In this document: piece after piece, positions 32,384 through 39,638 of the stretch | Layout: every line of letters begins with the position of its first letter | Position numbering within the stretch: the first letter of the stretch is position 1 | Virus record (IMG/VR): IMGVR_UViG_3300030098_004420 | Location: 1 to 64,000 of that record | Source: a virus | Strand: one strand, 5' to 3' | DNA length: 64,000 nt | Translations under genes and position numbers: made by a program | Notes under the pieces: model-generated | What the model saw: the letters and a program-made list of their open reading frames with translations, nothing else | Databases searched by the model: none | Told to the model about the DNA's origin: nothing

Positions 32384-32413
32384 GTATGGCTCATACTAGT
32401 CTTGAGTCATACT
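32371..32413 (+). promoter_or_regulatory. -1 programmed ribosomal frameshift signal in gp26
   Basis: The heptamer T-TTT-TTC (last base of AGT 32370-32371 context; heptamer read as X XXY YYZ over 32371-32377) is in the right frame. After a 5-nt spacer comes an 11-bp stem (32383-32393 with 32403-32413, arms AGTATGGCTCA and TGAGTCATACT, one G-U pair) with a 9-nt loop. After the shift the ribosome reads HLS and then the 57-residue ORF at 32386 in frame. All elements of a canonical signal are present; function is inferred. Confidence 0.75.
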
Positions 32414-32559
32414 ATAAAGTAAATTTTGCCTTGATACAACACCATAAATACTCTTTAACAGAGATAGAAAATATGATTCCTTGGGAAAGGGAAGTGTATG
32501 TGACTTTATTAAAACAGTACATAGATGAAGAAAACCTAAAACAACAAAGTGGCAGTTAA
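32386..32559 (+). CDS. 57-residue ORF, frameshift extension of gp26 (or separate small chaperone)
   Basis: It encodes MAHTSLESYYKVNFALIQHH followed by KYSLTEIENMIPWEREVYVT and LLKQYIDEE. The pattern Y..F.l..h..slteIe.M.pwE...y...L resembles the T part of G/GT-type tail chaperones and small hub-assembly ORFs of T4-like phages. It has an ATG, but this lies inside the frameshift stem-loop and no Shine-Dalgarno precedes it, which favours expression by -1 frameshifting. It overlaps the next gene by 11 bp. Confidence 0.7.
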   Translation: MAHTSLESYYKVNFALIQHHKYSLTEIENMIPWEREVYVTLLKQYIDEENLKQQSGS

Positions 32560-33760
32560 ACCTTTAAAAATAAATACGACTAATATCAAATCTCCTTTTG
32601 GTAGTGGAGGTTCTATACCATCAATTTCTGCTGGTACTAAGTTTAATCTTAAAGCAGTAGAATCACTTAAACCTGTTACTATCGAAAGTCCAACACTTGA
32701 GATGGAACTTGCTGATGATATGGAGGTAGTTAAAAGGGATATTAGTGGAATTAATAATAGTGTTAATAGTCATGGAAAACGTATTAATATGTTATCTGGG
32801 GCAGTATCCACCCTAAATGAACAGTTAGAAGAAACTACTGCAGTAATAAAAGATATTGGAAATGCATTAGCATTAGATTTTGCTAATAGAATTACTGAAC
32901 AGAAAAAAGATAATAAACAATTAAAATCACAGAAAGACTCACTTAAAAAAGAACGTGCTGAAGATAAATTAGAAAGAAAAAAAATAGGAAAAGGTGGAGG
33001 TATAGGATCTAAGTTAGGTGGTGTAGCAAAAGCAGGAACAGGAATTAATTTTGGTGGCATACTAGATGCTGCTAAAATTCTTGGTGTTGGTATTGCTATT
33101 AATGCATTGTGGCCAAAAATAAGTGATATATTTGCGTGGACAATGAACAATCTTGATAAGGTATTATTAGTTGGTGGAGCAATACTTGCACTTAATGTTG
33201 TTGGTGGAATTGGTACTTTACTTTCAATAGGAGCTCTTTTAGCAAATCCTTGGGTGCTTGCTCTTGTTGGATTATTAGGATCTGGAGTTTTAATTAATAA
33301 AATAATTGATAATATTAGAAATAAAGAAATAAATGACAAAAAACTTAAAGAAAACACTAAAAAGAAGATGGAGAAATATGGATTTACTGATGAAAAATTT
33401 GATCTAATACAAACTAACCAGTGGTGGGATTTTCTTGATTGGTTCCCAGATACGTTTAAAGTTAAACCAAAGGAGATGAATAGTGGTGGAATAGTTCCTG
33501 GTTCAGGTAATACTGATAATTTCCCTGCATTATTAACACCTGGTGAAGGTGTTATTGATGCTGATACAATGGCATCAATTTCTCAAAAACCTAGTGGAAT
33601 AAATTTAATTGAAATGGATTTACCTCCAATAAGACTTCCTTCAAAAAAAGAAAAGAAAGTTCCTTTAGGGGAAACAACAAATGTTGTTCCTATTTCTTCT
33701 ATTAATAGAATGAATCTTTATATGACTAAAACCCCAGAATTACATGGAATAATAATATAA
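32549..33760 (+). CDS. Tail tape-measure / hub protein candidate (gp29-like role)
   Basis: A 403-residue protein with a GTG-GCA start. Layout: disordered N-terminus, coiled coil (about 60-150, EQLEETTAVIKDIGNAL then a very charged KKDNKQLKSQKDSLKKERAEDKLERKK), Gly-rich linker, hydrophobic segments (LLVGGAILALNVVGGIGTLLSIGALL; PWVLALVGLLGSGVL) near 210-255, and NSGGIVPGSGNTDNFPALLTPGEGVI, the C-terminal signature of many tape-measure proteins. Position after the chaperone and before gp27/gp5-type hub genes fits. It is short compared with T4 gp29 (590 residues), so the paralogue-like gene behind it may share the role. Confidence 0.65.
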   Translation: MAVKPLKINTTNIKSPFGSGGSIPSISAGTKFNLKAVESLKPVTIESPTLEMELADDMEVVKRDISGINNSVNSHGKRINMLSGAVSTLNEQLEETTAVIKDIGNALALDFANRITEQKKDNKQLKSQKDSLKKERAEDKLERKKIGKGGGIGSKLGGVAKAGTGINFGGILDAAKILGVGIAINALWPKISDIFAWTMNNLDKVLLVGGAILALNVVGGIGTLLSIGALLANPWVLALVGLLGSGVLINKIIDNIRNKEINDKKLKENTKKKMEKYGFTDEKFDLIQTNQWWDFLDWFPDTFKVKPKEMNSGGIVPGSGNTDNFPALLTPGEGVIDADTMASISQKPSGINLIEMDLPPIRLPSKKEKKVPLGETTNVVPISSINRMNLYMTKTPELHGIII

Positions 33761-33764
33761 GATT

Positions 33765-34667
33765 ATGCCATTACCAGCAGTAGCAGTAGGAATAGCGAAA
33801 GTAGGAGCCATTATTAGTAAGGGAGCAATGGTAGCAGGAAAGGGACTTGCTGCTGGTGCAAAGGCTGGTGCAAAGATTGGTTCTTCTGCTGTAAAAACTG
33901 GATCTCGTGCTACAAGTAGTAGTGTAAAAGGTGCTAAGAATTTAAAAATATCAGTAACTAATATTAGAAGTGTTCTTAATAAAAAAACTAAGAGATTGAC
34001 TAATTTAAAAAAGATAAATGTAAGAGATCAGAATAATATATTAAAAGAAGAAAGGAAACGGGTAAAGGAAAAGAAGTTAGAATCTCAAAATAAGAATAAG
34101 AAAAAGAAAATGAAAATGCCAGGACCAATAAAAGGTGCTATTCAGAAAATTGGACAAGTTGGTGGATTATTATTAGCTGGAATTGGGATAAATGTTCTTT
34201 TTGAAATGTTAGATAAAACAAAAAAAGAAGCTGATGATTTGAATATTAAAGTTGATAACAAGTGGGGTTCTAGTGCTTCAAAAAGAAAAGACATGGAAAA
34301 TAAATTAGATAAGATTGATACTAAAAAATTGACACTAGATGCTAAGAAATTTGGTAATATGATGGAGAGAGAGAAATCAAATATACCAGATGTTAAAGAT
34401 CCTAATTCAACTATAACAGTAAAAGATGGTGATGGAACAAGTAAAAAAATGACAGCAAAGCAATTTATGTTTTGGGGAAGAAAAAAAAGTATTGATGATA
34501 ATTCTTCAAATAATAATGTTTCTATAAATTCTGGAGATGATACAAGTTCTACAAATAGTGTTATTCCTTTAGACAAGGATAAGAATCTTAGTAGTTTGTT
34601 AAATAATAATGATAATAAACAAACTGTGATTTTGACAAGACAAGTTGTTGAAGTACCTGTAGATTAG
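33765..34667 (+). CDS. Tail/hub protein related in layout to the tape-measure candidate
   Basis: A 300-residue very basic protein. An Ala/Gly-rich N-terminus (GAIISKGAMVAGKGLAAGAKAGAKIG), a Lys-rich coiled coil (LKEERKRVKEKKLESQNKNKKKK), and one hydrophobic helix (IGQVGGLLLAGIGINVLFEMLDK) that resembles the GVGIAINALW segment of the upstream protein. The C-terminus (NKQTVILTRQVVEVPVD) is a beta-strand ending. It is probably a membrane-penetrating or tape-measure-like partner; no clear T4 homologue is recognised. Confidence 0.55.
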   Translation: MPLPAVAVGIAKVGAIISKGAMVAGKGLAAGAKAGAKIGSSAVKTGSRATSSSVKGAKNLKISVTNIRSVLNKKTKRLTNLKKINVRDQNNILKEERKRVKEKKLESQNKNKKKKMKMPGPIKGAIQKIGQVGGLLLAGIGINVLFEMLDKTKKEADDLNIKVDNKWGSSASKRKDMENKLDKIDTKKLTLDAKKFGNMMEREKSNIPDVKDPNSTITVKDGDGTSKKMTAKQFMFWGRKKSIDDNSSNNNVSINSGDDTSSTNSVIPLDKDKNLSSLLNNNDNKQTVILTRQVVEVPVD

Positions 34668-34677
34668 GAGGATATAA

Positions 34678-35937
34678 ATGTCAGGAAGTGCAGCACGAGC
34701 ATCCATTTATGAGAAGATGGAAATTAGTAAAGATGGTAAGAATGCCAATCTTATAGGTAAAACTGTAAGTTTTGATTACTATGAAAGTTTGTATTCTCCT
34801 GAAGTAACTGCTACTTTACTTTTTGTTGATGCTGGTGCATCTATTGAAGCTAGTAAAGAACAAGATAGTCAGGGTAGACTTGGAAGTATTAAAAGTGCAT
34901 TACCAATTACGGGTTATGAGGATGTTCAAGTAAAAATTAAATCTAAGTCAGGAACTTTAAATTTTCCATTTAAAGTTAATGGTGCTCCTACTTTAACAGA
35001 GGATTCAAATCGTCAAAGTGTTTTTCTATCTCTTAAATCCAGTTCTGCTTATGAAAATTTAGATATTAAAGATCCATGTAAGAAGTATAAAGGTAGAATT
35101 AGTGATACTGTTAAAAAAATACTTAAAGATCTCAATGTAAGAAAATCTACTATAGATCCTACACAAAATAATTATGATTTTTATTCAAATGGTGTAGGTG
35201 GATTAGATTTAATAAATGATTTATGTAGAAGATCTATTCCCCAAAATGGTGATCCTGCATACTTCTTTTATGAAACACAGAGAGGTATTAACTTTAGAGG
35301 TATAGATAATCTTATATCTCAAAGTCCAGTCGAAACTTATACATATTCTGGTGGTTCTAAGGCAAATCTTGATAATGATAATAATGACTATAGGATTTTA
35401 TTGCCACCAAATATTATTAAAGATCAAGACGTAGAGGAAGCATTGAAGTATTATAGTAGTCGTAATGTATTCTTTAATCCTTCAAATCTTGAAGTTGAAG
35501 AACCTAAAATTTATTCACTAAAGAATAGTAAGGTTAAAAAACTCTTGGGAAGGAAGCCAGCATTTGAAGATAAGATAAAGAGTTATAGTACAAGTAATTT
35601 TGTTGTTTTAGATATTGGTAGTACTGATGCTGATCCTAATGAATTAACTCCTAATAATGATCCAAGAGAATGGCAAGCAAAATCTCCTATGAGATATAAT
35701 CTTCTTCATTCTCAAATAATGGAGATTCAAGTTCCTTGTAATTTACAATTAAATGCTGGTGATGTAATTAAATGTGAATTTCAAAGACAAGGTGAAACTG
35801 CAATGGGTGGTGTTGATCAACAGCAAAGTGGTAAATACTTAATATTACATCTTTGTCATCATTTTGATACTGAAAGGTCATATACTTCTATGACCATATG
35901 CCGTGATGCTTACGGATTATACACTAATAAGAGTTAG
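34678..35937 (+). CDS. gp27-like baseplate hub protein
   Basis: A 419-residue protein with the layout of gp27/D-type hub proteins: N-terminal SFDYYESLYSPEVTATLLFVDAG, the strand-turn KVNGAPTL, a middle domain (SDTVKKILKDLNV, NNYDFYSNGVGGLDLINDLCRRSIP then AYFFYETQRGINFRGIDNL), and a C-terminal second barrel (LNAGDVIKCEFQRQ, GKYLILHLCHHFD). The D-ND-CRRS...YFFYET-GI-FR pattern is typical. It forms the trimeric base of the cell-puncturing device and connects to the OB-fold protein encoded next. Confidence 0.8.
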   Translation: MSGSAARASIYEKMEISKDGKNANLIGKTVSFDYYESLYSPEVTATLLFVDAGASIEASKEQDSQGRLGSIKSALPITGYEDVQVKIKSKSGTLNFPFKVNGAPTLTEDSNRQSVFLSLKSSSAYENLDIKDPCKKYKGRISDTVKKILKDLNVRKSTIDPTQNNYDFYSNGVGGLDLINDLCRRSIPQNGDPAYFFYETQRGINFRGIDNLISQSPVETYTYSGGSKANLDNDNNDYRILLPPNIIKDQDVEEALKYYSSRNVFFNPSNLEVEEPKIYSLKNSKVKKLLGRKPAFEDKIKSYSTSNFVVLDIGSTDADPNELTPNNDPREWQAKSPMRYNLLHSQIMEIQVPCNLQLNAGDVIKCEFQRQGETAMGGVDQQQSGKYLILHLCHHFDTERSYTSMTICRDAYGLYTNKS

Positions 35938-35939
35938 AT

Positions 35940-36998
35940 ATGACTGATAATAATACATATTTTGGTAAAAATGGATTACGTCCTTTTATAGGGAAGGTAG
36001 TTAAGTTTGATGCTCAGAGAGAATTAGTTTCTGGACAATCTTGGGGGTGGAGATATAAAGTTCGTATTGTAGGAGATTTCTCAGATAAAGATAGTGTTGA
36101 TGATGGAAAGGTTGTTACTGCTTCTGCACTTTTACCTACAACTAGTGGAACAGGCGGTGGAGGAAGAACTGCTCCTGTTAGATTAGCCCAGGGAGATATG
36201 GTATTGGGTGCATTTTTAGCACCTAATAATGGATTTCCTGTTATCTTAATGGCTTTTCCTAGAACAAAAATTACACCAAATGCCAATTCTAAGAAAGAAG
36301 ATCCTGATACTAAATTTGGAATTGAATCTGGATTTGTTGGAAAGATGATTAAAGGTTTGACCGAAGGTTATGAATTTTCAGGTCATGATGATATTATCAC
36401 ACCTATAATAGAAACCGTAGTAAAGAAAGGTGGAGGTGAGACAAAATCTACTCCTAAGGAAGAGTTGAATAATGTTAAGGGTGGGCAGGATGATGAAAAT
36501 GCTATTGGTGCAACTCCAGATCCAAAAACTCCATTAACAGATGAAGGTGAAGAAGTAATAAAAGGAGAGAATCGTCCAACTGTTGCAGAAAGACGAGCAG
36601 CTAGAAAAGAATTTGATAAGAGACTTGAACAACTTGATAACCAATATAATGGAGCAATTCCAGAATCAGAGTATGATAAAGCATTTGAAGAAACCTTAGG
36701 TAGAAAAAATAATCAAACAAATAATAGTGTAATTAAACAAATTGCTAAGGATAATAAACTTTCACCTGATATTGTTGTTGCAATTGTAGAAAGTGATGAT
36801 GATTCATATTCTGAGATAGCCAGAAAATTAAAATATGAGGCTGGAAAGGAACTTCAACTTTATGAATATGGGGAAAATGGTGAACCACCATTTAAATTAC
36901 CAAATGGTACGAAAAATCCAGAATGGGTTGAATGGAACAAAAAGGAAATGGAATTGATAAGAAATTCTCCTGATGGTACTTACCTCACATTACAGTAA
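35940..36998 (+). CDS. gp5-type OB-fold hub protein without lysozyme domain
   Basis: A 352-residue protein. The N-terminal 110 residues are an OB fold like that of T4 gp5: FIGKVVKFD...WGWRYKVRIVGDFSD, then ALLPTTSG...RLAQGDMVLGAFLAPNNGFPVILMAF. The rest is charged and low-complexity (EEVIKGENRPTVAERRAARKEFDKRLEQL) with no lysozyme catalytic motif and no beta-prism. In T4, gp5 combines OB, lysozyme and beta-helix; here the beta-prism appears to be a separate gene at 39010. It starts 2 bp after the gp27-like gene. Confidence 0.75.
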   Translation: MTDNNTYFGKNGLRPFIGKVVKFDAQRELVSGQSWGWRYKVRIVGDFSDKDSVDDGKVVTASALLPTTSGTGGGGRTAPVRLAQGDMVLGAFLAPNNGFPVILMAFPRTKITPNANSKKEDPDTKFGIESGFVGKMIKGLTEGYEFSGHDDIITPIIETVVKKGGGETKSTPKEELNNVKGGQDDENAIGATPDPKTPLTDEGEEVIKGENRPTVAERRAARKEFDKRLEQLDNQYNGAIPESEYDKAFEETLGRKNNQTNNSVIKQIAKDNKLSPDIVVAIVESDDDSYSEIARKLKYEAGKELQLYEYGENGEPPFKLPNGTKNPEWVEWNKKEMELIRNSPDGTYLTLQ

Positions 36999-37004
36999 TA
37001 AATA
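36997..37004 (+). promoter_or_regulatory. T4-type late promoter AATAAATA
   Basis: AATAAATA overlaps the stop of the OB-fold gene and lies 19 bp before the ATG at 37024. Confidence 0.5.
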
Positions 37005-37023
37005 AAGTACGGATAGAATTAAG

Positions 37024-39006
37024 ATGACTTCAAGTTATAGGCAAGACAAACAAGGTAACATTTATCAAGATACTAATGGTGGTGCTACTGAGGGTGGGAC
37101 AACAACATTATTGATGGGTGTTACTGTTGATGAGGGAACTGGTATTGGTGGTGATGGAGGAATAACCACAAAGATTTTTAATGAAACCTCAGAAATTCCT
37201 AAGTTTCCAAAAAATCCACCTGAACCTCACGAATTAACCAGACAACAACTTAAAGCATATAGAACTCTTATAAGAGATAATCCTCTTGATGAAGATTGGC
37301 AGAAAAAAATTAAAGATCTTAAAGATAGATATCCAAGACTTGCTAATGAGAAAGCTTTTTCAAGTGAACAAATAAATGGATTATCTGACGAAGATTATGA
37401 ATCTTATGTAAGTAGAATTTCCAAATATAATGCAGTAAATTTTGCTAATGTTCAACCAGTATCACCATCTACTGCAAAAGAGGTTCTTGCTGCAGATCAC
37501 TGTAAAGGTAACTTTATAGATGAGGTAGAAGTTCAATTAAATAATTTTATTGATTTAGTAAGTAGAGCACAACAATTTAATCTTGATCTTCCTGGCGAGA
37601 TAAAGGGTATATCAAAATTAATTGGTAAAGCATCCCAATCATTTGTTAGTGGTATTGCTAATGGTTTGGCAGATGGGATGATTGATTGGGTAAAAAATGG
37701 AATGGATAAGATTGCATCTGACATATTTGCTGCTTTCCCAAAATTTCAAAAAGCACTTCCTAAAGTTATTGGTGCACAATCTGCATTAATACCATTTGTC
37801 ACAAAAATGTTTGGGTCGGTAGATTGTCTTGTGAATAAGGTTACTAATGCCTTGACTGGTGCTGTTGAAGATATGTTGACTGGAATGATTAAGAATGTAC
37901 TGAATGGTCCTGCTTGTGCTATTAATCAATTTGTAGGTGCTATAACTGGTAAAATTGGTTCGTTAGTTGATAATTTTATTTCTCCTGTTACAGGTCCATT
38001 AAACAAAGTTCTTGGTGCAGCATTTAAAGTAAAGGATTTTGTTAGCAAGGGAGCTAGTCTATTAAATAAACTTCAAGATCCTTTTGGATGTAAAAAAAAG
38101 AAAGAAAAATGTGTTAATCCTAAGTATAAAATTGATGGTAATGGTATAAAAACTAAAAGTGATGCTGAACAGCAGAATGTATTGGATAGAGTATTTAAAG
38201 GTGGAAATGATGCTATGGATCAAGTAGATGAGAAAAAGGGTGGTCTTCTTGGTGGTGTTAAAAAGAATATAACTAATTTTGAAAAAGAGTATGGTCAATG
38301 GTCAATATTTGGATCTAAAGTTGGTGAAGCAGAAGATCATGGTCTTGGTACTAATTGTTATACTGGAAATGTATTTAAATGTGGTGCTCCTAAAGTAACA
38401 TTATTTGGTGGTAATGGAATTGGAGGTGCAGGAAAAATTCTTCTTGGAAAATTTGTAGATAATCTTGATGTAAATGATATCTATGGTGATATTGAAAGAA
38501 CTGCTAGTATTGTAGGTGTTGAAATAACTGATCCTGGTGAAGGATATACTGATGAACCACTTGTTTCATTTAGTGACAGTTGTGATAAGGGATATGGTGC
38601 TTATGGTCAAGCAGTTGTTGATAAAAATGTAAATTCTCCTACTTATGGACAAATTACAAATATTGTAATTCTAAGTGAAGGTGAAAATTATCCTGTAGAT
38701 CTTCCAGCAGAAACAAAACCAGTCTATATTAAGGAAATTATAGTTGAAAATCCAGGTAAAGGGTATGAAGATGCTGAAATTGAGGATGAGTGCTTAACTC
38801 TAAATGTTGTTGATGGTAGAATTAAGAGTATTGATGTTACTTGTCAGAAAGAATATAGCAGTATTCCTACAATAAAGATTAAAAATGCTGGATTTGGTGC
38901 TGTTCTTCGCCCTATTATGACAACAGAAAGACGTATAATTGAACAAGATCTTGTTCAGTCTATTGATTGTGTGGGTAAACCATTGCAACCAGAAAGAGGA
39001 AGTTAA
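37024..39006 (+). CDS. Large hub-cluster virion protein, function unknown
   Basis: A 660-residue protein. The N-terminus is disordered and Gly/Thr-rich; residues 100-160 are helical (NGLSDEDYESYVSRISKY); residues 180-360 are a long hydrophobic small-residue region with amphipathic helices (SQSFVSGIANGLADGMIDWVKNGM, ALTGAVEDMLTGMIKNVL); the last 160 residues are beta repeats with ITDPGEGYTDEPLVSF and VENPGKGYEDAEI, a GxGY motif also found in cyanophage fibres. Several Cys are present (CKKKKEKC). It lies between the OB-fold and spike genes, so a baseplate/hub or membrane-interacting role is likely but unproved. Confidence 0.65.
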   Translation: MTSSYRQDKQGNIYQDTNGGATEGGTTTLLMGVTVDEGTGIGGDGGITTKIFNETSEIPKFPKNPPEPHELTRQQLKAYRTLIRDNPLDEDWQKKIKDLKDRYPRLANEKAFSSEQINGLSDEDYESYVSRISKYNAVNFANVQPVSPSTAKEVLAADHCKGNFIDEVEVQLNNFIDLVSRAQQFNLDLPGEIKGISKLIGKASQSFVSGIANGLADGMIDWVKNGMDKIASDIFAAFPKFQKALPKVIGAQSALIPFVTKMFGSVDCLVNKVTNALTGAVEDMLTGMIKNVLNGPACAINQFVGAITGKIGSLVDNFISPVTGPLNKVLGAAFKVKDFVSKGASLLNKLQDPFGCKKKKEKCVNPKYKIDGNGIKTKSDAEQQNVLDRVFKGGNDAMDQVDEKKGGLLGGVKKNITNFEKEYGQWSIFGSKVGEAEDHGLGTNCYTGNVFKCGAPKVTLFGGNGIGGAGKILLGKFVDNLDVNDIYGDIERTASIVGVEITDPGEGYTDEPLVSFSDSCDKGYGAYGQAVVDKNVNSPTYGQITNIVILSEGENYPVDLPAETKPVYIKEIIVENPGKGYEDAEIEDECLTLNVVDGRIKSIDVTCQKEYSSIPTIKIKNAGFGAVLRPIMTTERRIIEQDLVQSIDCVGKPLQPERGS

Positions 39007-39009
39007 TAA

Positions 39010-39630
39010 GTGGCAAATCAAGAGAATCGCACTTGCGATGTACTAAATCAAAAATTAATTATTGAATCTGGATCAGAGGTTGTTGGATATGCTGGAAAGA
39101 CTGCATATATTATGGAATCTCGAACTGAAGATAATGTATTATATAATCAGAGTTTGCATGAAGGTAGTGGTTTATCCAGACAATATGCAGGTAAAACACT
39201 ACAGGTAGAGTGTGGTTTTCAAAATAAGGATGAGGAAATCAGTTATAGAATGATAACTCATCATGGAAGTTATGCTGTTAATGCTGATAAAGGTGCTATT
39301 TTACTTAAGGCTGATAATATTTGTTTGGAAGGTAATAATGTTACTATTAAAGCAAAAAATACAATAAATATCGGAAATCTTGATCGTACAACCGATCAAA
39401 TCAATCTTAATGCGAGAAAGATCCAAGTCTCACGTAATAATGGTAATTTGGGGGATTTTTTGAAAATTAGTGATAAGTATAAAGCATTTGCTAGTAGTTT
39501 TGTAAATAATAAGTTAGGTTCGATAGGAGCCTCTGCTCTTGGTGGAGGTGGTCTTAAAGGACTTGCTAAAACTGCTGCTACTGCATATGCTGGTCCTGCT
39601 GGTGGTTTGGCAGTTGATGCGTTACTATAG
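39010..39630 (+). CDS. Beta-prism spike-like protein (gp5 C-terminal type)
   Basis: A 206-residue protein with a GTG-GCA start. Residues 85-150 run in short strands every 8 residues or so: GSYAVNADKGAILLKADNICLEGNNVTIKAKNTINIGN...INLNARKIQVSR, the pattern of gp5/VgrG-type triple-stranded beta-helices. The C-terminus is Gly/Ala-rich (GGGGLKGLAKTAATAYAGPAGGLA). With the OB-fold gene at 35940 it would make up a split central spike. No PAAR-type tip motif is visible. Confidence 0.7.
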   Translation: MANQENRTCDVLNQKLIIESGSEVVGYAGKTAYIMESRTEDNVLYNQSLHEGSGLSRQYAGKTLQVECGFQNKDEEISYRMITHHGSYAVNADKGAILLKADNICLEGNNVTIKAKNTINIGNLDRTTDQINLNARKIQVSRNNGNLGDFLKISDKYKAFASSFVNNKLGSIGASALGGGGLKGLAKTAATAYAGPAGGLAVDALL

Positions 39631-39638
39631 GAGGATAT

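Noticed and set aside
35940-36998. Lysozyme domain expected in a gp5 homologue
   Set aside because: The sequence after the OB fold is charged low-complexity; no Glu-Asp-Thr catalytic arrangement of T4 lysozyme was seen.
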